DNA from: an uncultured Prevotellaceae bacterium
Lineage (GTDB): Bacteria; Bacteroidota; Bacteroidia; Bacteroidales; Bacteroidaceae
Assembly: GCA_902782305.1 (NCBI GenBank)
Contig: CACZMV010000007.1
Location: 20,580-84,579 of the forward strand
Direction: 5' to 3'
DNA: 64,000 bases
Part shown: piece after piece, positions 54,224 through 61,634 of the stretch
How the letters are laid out: each line of letters starts with the position of its first letter
Numbering within the stretch: the stretch's first letter is position 1
Position numbers and translations under genes: made by a program
Notes under the pieces: generated by a model
What the model was told of the DNA's origin: nothing
Seen by the model: the letters and a program-made list of their open reading frames with translations, nothing else
Database searches by the model: none

Positions 54224-54231
54224 CAAATATA
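54224..54231 (-). promoter_or_regulatory. -7 box (TATATTTG) of the 20-kb surface-protein operon
   Basis: TATATTTG on the minus strand. It overlaps the most upstream in-frame ATG, which decides the start of the beta-helix gene. Gaps of 9, 19 and under 15 bases between the four genes leave no room for other promoters. Confidence 0.6.
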
Positions 54232-54303
54232 GGGGGAAATACGGGAAGAAGGACTTACAATTCTCGAAAAACGACTAATTTTGCAGAAATTGTTAGTCGC
54301 AAA

Positions 54304-54347
54304 AGAGGACCAAATGCGTGGTATTAGAGGACCAAATGCGTGGTATT
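54304..54347. repeat. Perfect tandem duplication of 22 bp
   Basis: AGAGGACCAAATGCGTGGTATT occurs twice without a spacer (units at 54304 and 54326) in the space between the M15 gene and the surface operon promoter. Confidence 0.9.
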
Positions 54348-54352
54348 GGTAT

Positions 54353-54386
54353 CAAATAAAAGGGGGCAGACTGTGATAGTCTGCCC
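54353..54386 (-). terminator. Terminator of the M15 peptidase gene
   Basis: Perfect 9-bp stem GGGCAGACT / AGTCTGCCC with a 5-base loop, followed on the minus strand by CCTTTTATTT, 10 bases after the stop codon. Confidence 0.85.
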
Positions 54387-54396
54387 GTTCTGAGGT

Positions 54397-54912
54397 TTAC
54401 CTTTTAAAATTCGTACGTCTACGATTACCTCTCGGTTTTACTGCGAAATGAATCCAATAGATGTGCGCCTTCTGTTCTATCAGCAATTCATCGAAATCCT
54501 CCTTGTTCAGATCTGAGATGTCGAGCAACAGAGAGGCATAGCGAATGGCCTGTTCAATGCCGATACATCGGATGTCTACGGCACATCCTGTGGTATGATT
54601 GCTAGTAGGTACACCACCCACCGCCTTGTTCACCTCCGAACTTCTGAATCCTGAGTTTATGATAATGGGGTCGTCACCATCTCCGTAGATGTTGTTCCAC
54701 CGTCTTCTCAGTTGCTCCAGCCACCCACAGAGGCGTTTCAGGTTATTCACTTGTTCCTCATTCGGAACGTTCTCAATTCCCGTATTCGTCTTAGTTAACT
54801 CTCCGAGCGTAAAGTGTGGCGTTAAGCGAGTGCAATCAAGCTTGCTTGAATTGCCGAGCGCAGCCACACTCGACGAAGTCAAGTGCTCGGAGAGATAGGT
54901 TTGTTTATCCAT
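54397..54912 (-). CDS. Peptidase M15-like (D-Ala-D-Ala carboxypeptidase/endolysin-like)
   Basis: The 171-residue protein has the M15A zinc-site pattern: GFRSSEVNKAVGG, then SNHTTGCAVDI (S-x-H-x6-D) and the final WIHFAV with the third His. It cleaves peptidoglycan cross-link peptides. There is no signal peptide, as in phage or mobile-element endolysins. The family part starts at about residue 29 (RLTPHFTLGELTKT). Residues 11-27 (LTSSSVAALG and NSSKLDC) are encoded by palindromic repeat DNA that also occurs upstream of corA, so the N-terminus appears to have been extended or altered by a repeat. The proximity to VirE-N and HU-related genes is typical of Bacteroidetes accessory segments. Confidence 0.85.
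   Translation of the reverse strand: MDKQTYLSEHLTSSSVAALGNSSKLDCTRLTPHFTLGELTKTNTGIENVPNEEQVNNLKRLCGWLEQLRRRWNNIYGDGDDPIIINSGFRSSEVNKAVGGVPTSNHTTGCAVDIRCIGIEQAIRYASLLLDISDLNKEDFDELLIEQKAHIYWIHFAVKPRGNRRRTNFKR
54855..54882. repeat. 28-bp element inside the M15 reading frame
   Basis: CGAGCG, nine bases, TCGACGAAGTCAA: same length and spacing as 15537-15564. The neighbouring 54832-54854 forms a second palindrome, GCAATCAAG / CTTGAATTGC. Confidence 0.75.
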
Positions 54913-54926
54913 TTCTTTAAAATATT

Positions 54927-54963
54927 AAATGTCATAATTGAATATATGAATATTTGAATATTT
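54927..54963 (+). repeat. 37-bp element, copy 1
   Basis: Begins AAATGTCATAATTGAATAT and continues with 8-bp TGAATATW iterations. It sits 15 bases upstream of the M15 start. Copies 2 and 3 are at 60805 and 60982. Confidence 0.8.
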
Positions 54964-54987
54964 CGACAAAACTCTTTTGTCAACATA

Positions 54988-57405
54988 TCAGGGCAGTTCC
55001 TGCAAAAGCTTCCGATAGCAACCATGTTGCACACGTTCTATCACACCATCTGCCATCAAACGCTGAATGCTACGAGATGCCGTAGGCTGAGAGCATCCAA
55101 ACACATCCATAAACTGTTGTGTCTTAAACTCGTCGGGCAATTTGCGGAAACACTCGTCATAGCGGGTGCTGCGCTTCCTTACCACAAACTCCTTGTTCTG
55201 GTCGGCAAAGTAGTTGTAGGCCATCTCGCCGAAATAGAACTGCTGGCATTTGTACTGAATCTCCATTGCTAGGCGGCACAAACGGCGGTCTTTGTCATCC
55301 ATCGTCAGCGTGCGCTTCTCTTGCCACTCATCCCAATGACGCATCAAGATGTAGGGCAACGAGATGCCGATGCCGTAGTACGGAATACGCTTCAGCAGCA
55401 TGCGGTCTGCCTTGTCACCGTTAAATTCCGCTATCTCCATGTGGCTTGATTGCCAGTCGAAGGTTTCATCGTTCAGCGGTTCGATAGGTATCTCGCCCTG
55501 CACCTTATCCAGACGGTAAGCCCACTCACGCAGCACCTCATTAGCGTTCGGGGCAACCTTTTGGTGTCGCTTCGCCAAACCCATATCGGGCAACGGTATA
55601 CATGCCAGACGAGTGCTCATACCCGTACCGAAATTCCTTTGGTTCACCTTGCGATGCAGGGCGTAGGGTGTACCCGTGTAGATGAAGTTCCAATACACGT
55701 TGAACATACCCGTATAGCTCTCCTGGTTGGCATACATCTGACCTTCCTCCTCGTTGTGAAACGCTTTAAGTTCCATGATTTCACGGTCCTTCCAGTCGCC
55801 ACCCTTGTTCTGCTTCGTCACGTTGTCCAGCTCCGCATCAAATGAGAACATATGGAGGTTCAGGGGCTGTCCATCAACCGTCTCGATGGCGGCATTCATG
55901 TGGCGGATAAATTCACCGGTAGCCGTTCGGGCTGGGTGAACACGGATACCCACTACAGGGCGCTTCAATGCCTCGCCTTTCTGGGCCTTCGTGCTGGTGG
56001 TACGCTCCGTGCGCCCCTCCTTGTAACGGTTCACCGCATCAATCAGACACGAATCAGCTTGAATCATCGGGTCGGCAATCTTCTTGTAGAACTTCTCTAT
56101 CATGTGCTTACCAGCACCTGGGTCACCAATGATGAAGATGCAGTAGTTCAGTCTGCGAACAATCTCCGGCTCGTACCAGAAGTGATAATAGGCCCTTGTC
56201 ATCAACGTGCCAAACAAGGCTGCACTCGAGAACAAAACGGCAGGCAGCTTGTGTGGATGCACATTCACAAACAGCTCCTTCAGACAGGGGTAATACGCTG
56301 ACATCTCTTGCAATTCCTCAGCCCACTGATCCAAGGGTAGCACGGCATAAACGTCGTCTGCGTTGGGAGAAGTCTGAAGGCTGATGTCTGAGGGCTGAGA
56401 TGTTTTCGAAACCCCAGCAGCTTTCAGGGCATTCTGCATCCTTCGGGGAATACCTCTCAGGAATTCGTAGCTCTGCGCACTCTGCACCGTCTGAGCCACA
56501 TTTTCATTACGTTCCTCCACGATGTCCTTCACGAAGGGCGTCTGCCTTAGGATCTGCTCTATCAGCACGGGGTCGTTATCGGTGATGTAACGCAGATGGT
56601 CAGCCAGCACCAGTGAGGTATGGTGCCTGTCGCCAGGTTCCACCTTCTTGTCGCCCAGCCAGGCCTCCACAATTTTCTGATACGGCACCCCATGATACGT
56701 CACCACTTCCTGATTATCCACCTGCCGGTTCTCCCCAGCATTTTGCTGAGCCTTGTTGGTAACCACAGCAGCAACCTTAGTAGGAGCACTGTGACCAGCC
56801 CTGTACTCATCATTGAATTTCTCACCAAACGCTTTATCTTCATATGTAAACAGATTTTCGTTCAAACTGATAATATCTTTCTCCGTAGTCATGAACGCTC
56901 CGCGACATCCGTCCTTGCCTGACTTGTCGGCAACAAGACCGAGTTTCTCAGACAGGTCCGTAATGTTGTCAAAGAGGTTCCCCGTGTTGGCATCCGCCGT
57001 AAACACCACCTTCAGGCCCTGTCCCGATGGTGTGACATAAACCAGCATGATGCGGGCCTTGTCCTCGTCCGACAGCTTCTCGTAAGCCTGCTGCCAAATC
57101 TCCCTGACATCACCCTCCATGTGGTCGTAGTCGGCCACTACCAGTCCGTTCAGATTCACGTACTTCTGGGTTCGCCAGCAGCCCTTCACCTGCTTGTCGT
57201 TTTCCGACTCCTCAAAGGTGCCGACAAAGACCATCAAGGGTAGCCCTTTCTTCTTTCTGTCGTAGAGTTTCTTGTCGCCTTGTGCCAGAGCCTCGCGGGC
57301 CTCCTTCACTTTTCTGATAGTTTCAGGCGCCGTGATAAGCGCCCGAAACTGTTCCTTGGTAATTACTTCTGTTGGCTGACCGAAGCTTCGTTGATAACAA
57401 AACAT
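54988..57405 (-). CDS. VirE-N/primase-like and helicase-like fusion protein (BT4734 family)
   Basis: The 805-residue protein begins with the VirE_N (BT4734-like) region (about 10-160: ITKEQFRALITAP, VVADYDHMEG, RIMLVYVTPSGQGLKVVF), which resembles an archaeo-eukaryotic primase core. A linker and a DUF3987-like P-loop region follow, with Walker A GDPGAGKHMIEKFYK (about 426-440) and FSFDAELDNVTKQNKGGDW. The last 60 residues look like a winged helix (FMDVFGCSQPTASRSIQRLMADGVIERV). Such proteins are found in mobile and integrated elements of Bacteroidetes and probably act in replication. The start overlaps the preceding gene by 43 bases, which supports coupling; no other upstream ATG exists. Confidence 0.85.
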   Translation of the reverse strand: MFCYQRSFGQPTEVITKEQFRALITAPETIRKVKEAREALAQGDKKLYDRKKKGLPLMVFVGTFEESENDKQVKGCWRTQKYVNLNGLVVADYDHMEGDVREIWQQAYEKLSDEDKARIMLVYVTPSGQGLKVVFTADANTGNLFDNITDLSEKLGLVADKSGKDGCRGAFMTTEKDIISLNENLFTYEDKAFGEKFNDEYRAGHSAPTKVAAVVTNKAQQNAGENRQVDNQEVVTYHGVPYQKIVEAWLGDKKVEPGDRHHTSLVLADHLRYITDNDPVLIEQILRQTPFVKDIVEERNENVAQTVQSAQSYEFLRGIPRRMQNALKAAGVSKTSQPSDISLQTSPNADDVYAVLPLDQWAEELQEMSAYYPCLKELFVNVHPHKLPAVLFSSAALFGTLMTRAYYHFWYEPEIVRRLNYCIFIIGDPGAGKHMIEKFYKKIADPMIQADSCLIDAVNRYKEGRTERTTSTKAQKGEALKRPVVGIRVHPARTATGEFIRHMNAAIETVDGQPLNLHMFSFDAELDNVTKQNKGGDWKDREIMELKAFHNEEEGQMYANQESYTGMFNVYWNFIYTGTPYALHRKVNQRNFGTGMSTRLACIPLPDMGLAKRHQKVAPNANEVLREWAYRLDKVQGEIPIEPLNDETFDWQSSHMEIAEFNGDKADRMLLKRIPYYGIGISLPYILMRHWDEWQEKRTLTMDDKDRRLCRLAMEIQYKCQQFYFGEMAYNYFADQNKEFVVRKRSTRYDECFRKLPDEFKTQQFMDVFGCSQPTASRSIQRLMADGVIERVQHGCYRKLLQELP

Positions 57406-57833
57406 TTGTCTATCTTGCTGGTTAGGTTGTACAACTCCTTCCTTACGTCTATCAATCCTTTAGCCTCGAAGGTCAGCCAGGCCGTAACCTTGCCGTCCTT
57501 TGCCGACAGGCATACCTTCACGTTGTCCTCGTTCAGCAGGAACTCGCCTTCTGGCATTTCGGGCTTCTCAATCTGAATGTCCTTCGTTAGCTTTGCCAGC
57601 TCCTTGTGGAAGTAAGCCGCCTTGTCGGGCACATCCTCCGGACATTTCAGTTCCACACACGTCAGCGGGTTCTTACCCGAGGTGACATATCGCTTCGACT
57701 TACCCACCTTCTTGACATCCTTCTGCGAGGGCTCGCCCTTCTCCTGTGGAGTCACCTCAATAGAGTCATCATCAAACACTCTGGTGTTCGACTTGAAACT
57801 TCTCACGCACTTACGTCTCTTTACGTCTTCCAT
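57363..57833 (-). CDS. Unknown protein, overlaps the VirE-N gene
   Basis: I do not recognise the family. The ATG at 57833 (MEDVKRRKCVRSF) gives 156 residues; 57857 adds eight. The N-terminal 60 residues are Lys/Asp/Glu-rich and probably disordered. The rest (about 70-156) has alternating helices and strands (YFHKELAKLTKDIQ, VKVCLSAKDGKVTAWLTFEAKGL). There are no cysteines apart from three scattered ones and no motif. Gene order and the 43-base overlap with the VirE-N/helicase gene suggest that it works with it on element DNA. Confidence 0.7.
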   Translation of the reverse strand: MEDVKRRKCVRSFKSNTRVFDDDSIEVTPQEKGEPSQKDVKKVGKSKRYVTSGKNPLTCVELKCPEDVPDKAAYFHKELAKLTKDIQIEKPEMPEGEFLLNEDNVKVCLSAKDGKVTAWLTFEAKGLIDVRKELYNLTSKIDKCFVINEASVSQQK

Positions 57834-57890
57834 AATTTCTAAATACTCTAATGTCATTTCAAAATTCTCAAATTCTCTAATTCTTGATAA

Positions 57891-58184
57891 CTACATCATG
57901 TTAATCTTGTCGACATAGATCGTTGTTGCCTGCATAGCCTCACCCGTCTGCTGGGAGTTCCACTCGCGTACCACCATCGAGCACTGTACGCTGTAGATGT
58001 ACTGCGGGTCGTACTTCGGGCAGTTCACCGCCCTTTCGCCCGTAATCTCACCGAGGAAGGTGTCAATGCCGTCCGTCAACTTCAGGATGACAGAGTTTAT
58101 CACCTTCTGCTCACCTGTCTTCTTGTCCATGTACTGGCGTGTTACCAGCTGGCTCTGATTCAGAATTCTTACAATTCTTTCCAT
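57891..58184 (-). CDS. Small unknown protein, possibly OB-fold
   Basis: The 97-residue protein consists mainly of predicted strands: MERIVRILNQSQLVTRQY, VINSVILKLTDGIDTFLGEITG, YIYSVQCSMVVREWN, ATTIYVDKI. The strand order, and its place beside a primase/helicase-like gene, would suit a single-strand DNA-binding OB fold, but no family signature is visible and this is only a guess. It has a TACCTTTG box at 58252-58259 and heads the group leading to the VirE-N gene. Confidence 0.65.
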   Translation of the reverse strand: MERIVRILNQSQLVTRQYMDKKTGEQKVINSVILKLTDGIDTFLGEITGERAVNCPKYDPQYIYSVQCSMVVREWNSQQTGEAMQATTIYVDKINMM

Positions 58185-58251
58185 AAAACTTATTATATTA
58201 TTATTGTTATTTTTTGCCTCGTCCTTCAGTGCACTTCCTTGTTTCCGAGTG

Positions 58252-58259
58252 CAAAGGTA
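58252..58259 (-). promoter_or_regulatory. -7 box (TACCTTTG) of the small protein/VirE-N operon
   Basis: TACCTTTG on the minus strand, 67 bases before the start at 58184. Confidence 0.55.
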
Positions 58260-58275
58260 GACACAAATAATGAAT

Positions 58276-58315
58276 GAGGGATAGCTTTTGGCAGTGCCTG
58301 CCCTTACTATCCCTC
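58276..58315. repeat. Hairpin with perfect 9-bp arms
   Basis: GAGGGATAG and CTATCCCTC with an inner GGCA/TGCC pairing. It lies between the unknown 368-residue protein gene and the next promoter and may act as that gene's terminator, although the T tract is weak. Confidence 0.55.
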
Positions 58316-58320
58316 AATTG

Positions 58321-58360
58321 CCCTTAATTGCCCTTGGCAGCCCTTAATTGCCCTTGGCTA
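58321..58360. repeat. Tandem 20-bp duplication overlapping a stop codon
   Basis: CCCTTAATTGCCCTTGGC plus two bases, twice in a row; the second copy ends in the TAG complement of the 58358-59464 gene. Confidence 0.85.
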
Positions 58361-59464
58361 TTTGCTTAAATAGTGGTTTCTGAAGTGTTTCTCGCTGTAT
58401 CCTTCGCCTGTAGGCATACCTATTCTCACCAGCTCAGCATAGACTATAGAAGGATTCGGAGGCAGCAGTGTTCTTTTGTCGCAAGCCATCTGCTGCAGAT
58501 ACTCACATATCATTTGCACGCTATGCCGTTTCACTAAGCGTTTCACTTCTTCATGAATCAGCACTCCCTCTTCATCACTAATCTTTGGATGTATAAATTT
58601 AAACAGCTCCTCATCCGATACTTTTATACAGGGTGCTTCTTCCTCAAAGTCTTTCAGTTTGGGCTTCAGCCTCATCACGTCCTCGTGAATCATTCTGAGC
58701 TGCACATCATACTCGTAAAGGGCCATGCGCTGCTGCTTGGTAAATTTCTCAAAACAATGGGAGAAAAGATAGGTGTAGATAAGTTGATGGTTGATCATGA
58801 ACAAGTGTTCACCTTTCCAATAAGAATAGCGTTTCAGCTTGGCACATTCGACAATAAAGTTGTCTGGCAGTTGCTGACCATGTTTGATGCATCTTTTTAC
58901 AAAGTCCAGTTTCACCTCTGCCAGCTCCTCGCCAGTAGGCATCTCGTCGTAGGCCAGGATTCCGTTTTTCAGCATGTTGACGGTCAGTTGCACTTGCTGC
59001 CACTCCAACTGTTCCATCGTGGGGTGCGGATGGCGTGCTCTCCATAGCTCATAGTCAAGGATGTTGGCTGATTTTTCCAGTCGCGCCGTCATTCGCTTGA
59101 AGAACTGCTCGGCATATTCCGCATCTACCTGCAGAATCTTCATCTGCAGCGTCCTCAACATATTTACCAGCATGACTATCTTCTGCCTCAGCGCCTCGCT
59201 ACGCGTAACAGGCCCCACACCGAACAGCTTGCTATTCAGCCAATAGTCCAGATTCGTCATTCGTTCGAAGTCTATCACCAGCGGAATCCTGCAACTCCTA
59301 ATTTTTGGTTTGTCCAATAGCCGCCGAACAATGCCGATGGCATCATCCGCCAGCTCGTTCGCACACATGCTGCAATGCACGAAAACACGTTCACAGGTCA
59401 AGTCCTGCACATTGCAGTTCTCCATCACACTAGCCAGGTGCAACAACGTCTTGTTACGTCTCAT
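58358..59464 (-). CDS. Unknown protein of 368 aa in accessory segment
   Basis: I do not recognise this family. The protein is largely helical with many aromatic and basic residues. A cysteine cluster lies near the N-terminus (CNVQDLTCERVFVHCSMCANEL, about residues 16-37). The C-terminal 40 residues (IVYAELVRIGMPTGEGYSEKHFRNHYLSK) resemble a segment I associate with small proteins of Bacteroidetes mobile elements. There is no signal peptide or membrane segment. Its ATG overlaps the stop of a 40-codon ORF (ATGA), so translation is coupled to it. Confidence 0.75.
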   Translation of the reverse strand: MRRNKTLLHLASVMENCNVQDLTCERVFVHCSMCANELADDAIGIVRRLLDKPKIRSCRIPLVIDFERMTNLDYWLNSKLFGVGPVTRSEALRQKIVMLVNMLRTLQMKILQVDAEYAEQFFKRMTARLEKSANILDYELWRARHPHPTMEQLEWQQVQLTVNMLKNGILAYDEMPTGEELAEVKLDFVKRCIKHGQQLPDNFIVECAKLKRYSYWKGEHLFMINHQLIYTYLFSHCFEKFTKQQRMALYEYDVQLRMIHEDVMRLKPKLKDFEEEAPCIKVSDEELFKFIHPKISDEEGVLIHEEVKRLVKRHSVQMICEYLQQMACDKRTLLPPNPSIVYAELVRIGMPTGEGYSEKHFRNHYLSK

Positions 59465-59583
59465 AACATCGCTCCTCCTTTCTGGCTAAGGGTTAAACAC
59501 TCAGTTGCATAACGGGAACACTTCACACAGAAGGTTCCCTCGCGTCGGAGCCAGTTCGCCCCGGTTTTCTGGTTGTAGTTCAT
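59461..59583 (-). CDS. Small Cys-containing protein (40 aa) coupled to the 58358 gene
   Basis: From the ATG at 59583: MNYNQKTGANWLRREG, then FCVKCSRYATEC, then a short tail. C-x2-C-x6-C could bind a metal or join the cysteine cluster of its partner. The stop (TGA) overlaps the next gene's ATG in an ATGA, a typical coupling arrangement, which argues that the ORF is real. The longer ORF start at 59664 is less likely because it would add 27 residues without support. Confidence 0.6.
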   Translation of the reverse strand: MNYNQKTGANWLRREGTFCVKCSRYATECLTLSQKGGAML

Positions 59584-59691
59584 AAAATTTGTTTTAGTGA
59601 ATAAATGTTTGTTTATCCTATCGAAGGAAACAATAACTGGTTCATTATATAAGAAAGGAGCCACACGATGGTGGCTCTAGTAGGTTAGAAT

Positions 59692-60729
59692 TTATGAATT
59701 ATCAATATCCTCTATAAATGGCAGTTCTCCAAGATATCTATCAAAATCGCTTTGGAACAGACGGTCTTGCACGATACGGTATTTCTCAAACTCCGTCTCT
59801 GCATGTTCCTTTGCCTCCTCGGCAGTTACTTGTCCAGAATTCTGCAGCACCTCATTCCTGCCTGCAGCCAAAATCGTATCTATCTGTTTTGCCCAATCCT
59901 CCATTGTCATTGGAATGTGGCGTTTGGCCATTCGTTCTGCCAGTTCAAGCACACCAGTTACCAGCTGTCCCATGTCTGCCAGCTCCATTTCTTTTAGATA
60001 ATTCTTGGCTATCGAAACATCTGTCTTCACGATTTTTCCGTCAGGAGCATTCTCCCATGTGGTCAGTCCCATGTGCTCTCGCTCCGCATCAGCACGTTCC
60101 ATAATCAGTTCTGCAGCCGTATGACCATGAACGGCATAGTGCATCTTGTTCTGCATCATTTGGAAAAACTGTCTTGTGGTAGGCGCATCGCGATTATAGT
60201 CAATTGCTGTGGCATAAATATCTGTAAGTTTCTGATAGAAACGACGCTCAGAGAGACGTATCTCCCTGATTTCCGCCAACAGGTGCTCGAAGTAATCCTC
60301 ATCCAGGAACGTGCCATTCTCCATACGTTTTCTGTCGAGCACATAGCCACGGATAGCAAATTCGCGAAGAACACTGGTAGCCCACTGACGAAATTGTGTA
60401 GCGCGAATCGAGTTTACGCGATAGCCAACACTGATTATAGCATCAAGGTTATAGAATTGAAGTGTGCGATTAACATCCCTATTACCTTCACGTCGAACTA
60501 CCGAGAATTCCTCGAAAGTTCCCTCTTTTTTCAATTCTCCGCTCTCATAGATGTTTTTCAAATGTAACCATATATTATCGACTGTACAGTCAAACAGTGT
60601 TCCCATCGCCTTCTGGGTACACCATACGGTTTTATCTTTATAGAACACCTCTACGCCCTGACTCTTTCCTTCAATCTGGAAGATCAGAAATTCCGCTGTA
60701 CTATTTCTTATTTCTCTTCTTTTTGCCAT
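59692..60729 (-). CDS. RhuM family protein
   Basis: The protein has 345 residues from the ATG at 60729; the ATG at 60741 lies inside the promoter box and is excluded. It matches the RhuM family: VEVFYKDKTVWCTQKAMGTLFDCTVDNIWLHLKNIY, EFSVVRREGNRDVNRTLQFYNLDAIISVGYRVNS and FRQWATSVLREFAIRGYVLD. RhuM was named from a Salmonella pathogenicity island. The N-terminal part resembles a Bro/KilA-type DNA-binding module and the molecular role is not settled. Such genes are common near mobile elements and defence systems. It is monocistronic, with a TATCTTTG box nine bases before the ATG. Confidence 0.9.
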   Translation of the reverse strand: MAKRREIRNSTAEFLIFQIEGKSQGVEVFYKDKTVWCTQKAMGTLFDCTVDNIWLHLKNIYESGELKKEGTFEEFSVVRREGNRDVNRTLQFYNLDAIISVGYRVNSIRATQFRQWATSVLREFAIRGYVLDRKRMENGTFLDEDYFEHLLAEIREIRLSERRFYQKLTDIYATAIDYNRDAPTTRQFFQMMQNKMHYAVHGHTAAELIMERADAEREHMGLTTWENAPDGKIVKTDVSIAKNYLKEMELADMGQLVTGVLELAERMAKRHIPMTMEDWAKQIDTILAAGRNEVLQNSGQVTAEEAKEHAETEFEKYRIVQDRLFQSDFDRYLGELPFIEDIDNS

Positions 60730-60738
60730 ATTCGTCTG

Positions 60739-60746
60739 CAAAGATA
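60739..60746 (-). promoter_or_regulatory. -7 box (TATCTTTG) of rhuM
   Basis: TATCTTTG on the minus strand, nine bases before the ATG at 60729, so the mRNA has a very short leader. Confidence 0.6.
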
Positions 60747-60804
60747 CACATTTTTTGGTTTTTCTACCATTATAAGTATGTAAAATATAGGAATGTTACA
60801 GATA

Positions 60805-60841
60805 AAATATTCATTTATTCAAATATTCAATTATGACATTT
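60805..60841 (-). repeat. 37-bp element, copy 2 (inverted)
   Basis: Reads on the minus strand; 34 of 37 bases match copy 1. It lies upstream of the rhuM promoter. The gap 60747-61253 contains no gene: it holds copies 2 and 3, the AT-rich palindrome, the HU promoter and the HU leader. Confidence 0.8.
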
Positions 60842-60918
60842 AGGTTTTCAGAGTTGCGAAGTCAACATCTGAGATTAGACAGGGGGGATTTTTAAATATG
60901 TACATAGTATACATATTA

Positions 60919-60948
60919 AATTATTATATATTATAATATATAATAATT
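60919..60948. repeat. Perfect 30-bp AT-only palindrome
   Basis: A continuous palindrome with no spacer (half-site AATTATTATATATTA), made only of A and T. It could extrude as a cruciform or melt easily. Confidence 0.85.
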
Positions 60949-60981
60949 CTATTATGATATATAATGCATTCTCAAAAACAT

Positions 60982-61018
60982 AGATGTCGTATTTGAATAA
61001 ATGAATATTTGAATACTT
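60982..61018 (+). repeat. 37-bp element, copy 3
   Basis: Same orientation as copy 1, 32 of 37 bases identical. It ends 31 bases before the -33 box of the HU-related gene. Confidence 0.75.
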
Positions 61019-61049
61019 TGCATTTTTCTCAAAAATAATTAAAGAAAGG

Positions 61050-61081
61050 TTTGGTGGTTTCGGAAAAAATTCGTACCTTTG
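61050..61081 (+). promoter_or_regulatory. Bacteroidetes-type promoter of the HU-related gene
   Basis: TTTG (61050-61053), 20 bp, TACCTTTG (61074-61081): full consensus. It predicts a leader of about 165 bases. Confidence 0.85.
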
Positions 61082-61086
61082 CATCA

Positions 61087-61253
61087 TAGATGCAAAAAGG
61101 ACAAAAGCGTCTAAAAATTGCGGCATAACCATGGAGAAAATTTTTCCTAGTGCACGAGGAAGTTCTGCATCGTATAACCGCAAAAACAAGGATTAAGGAA
61201 TAGGTTTTAAGGAAGAGGAAACATTTTTACAACCCTTAAAATTTATAGCAATT
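61087..61253 (+). promoter_or_regulatory. Long structured 5' leader of the HU-related gene
   Basis: Two nested pairings can be drawn. TTGCGG (near 61118) pairs with CCGCAA (near 61180) around an inner hairpin GGAGAAAA-TTTTTCC. Just before the start codon TTTTAAGG pairs with CCTTAAAA. The second stem could mask the ribosome entry region. There is no ORF of useful size and no match to a known riboswitch. Confidence 0.4.
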
Positions 61254-61634
61254 ATGGCATTGAAAGTAAAGGCAGTGGAACGACTGCTGAAGTTTGACAA
61301 GGAATCGGCGGGCAAGTACCGCTATGTGATGAAACCCGAGATGTACTCGAGCCTGAGCCAGGCGAAAGTCATCAAGGAAGCTGCCCTGCGCAGCGGCGTA
61401 AGCCAGGGCGTGATGAAGGCCTGCTGGGATGCAGCCGGTGAGGTGATCAAGGCATGGGCCACTGAGGGCCACTCAGTAGCACTGCCCGGACTGGGAAGCA
61501 TGCGTTTCGGACTGCGAAGCAAGTCTGTGGAGGACGTGAACAAGGTGAAGACCGGTCTGATTACCAGCCGTCGCATCATCTTCACTCCCGACACTGACCT
61601 GAAGGACGAGCTGAAGAACGGTGGAGGACAATGA
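61254..61634 (+). CDS. HU-related DNA-binding protein (Bacteroidetes HU_rel type), C-terminal tail out of frame
   Basis: The 126-residue protein matches the HU-related family of Bacteroidetes: MALKVKAVERLLKFDKESAGKYRY and MKPEMYSSLSQAKVIKEAALRSGVSQG form the dimerisation half. The strands HSVALPGLGSMRFGLRS and ITSRRIIFTPDTDLKDEL would embrace DNA. It should bind DNA non-specifically and act as an architectural protein of the element or nucleoid. The frame ends NGGGQ-stop at 61634, but the next frame continues for 35 codons with a Gly/Asn/Ser-rich tail typical of this family, so a one-base insertion in the GGAGG run is likely. Smalltalk follows. Confidence 0.9.
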   Translation: MALKVKAVERLLKFDKESAGKYRYVMKPEMYSSLSQAKVIKEAALRSGVSQGVMKACWDAAGEVIKAWATEGHSVALPGLGSMRFGLRSKSVEDVNKVKTGLITSRRIIFTPDTDLKDELKNGGGQ

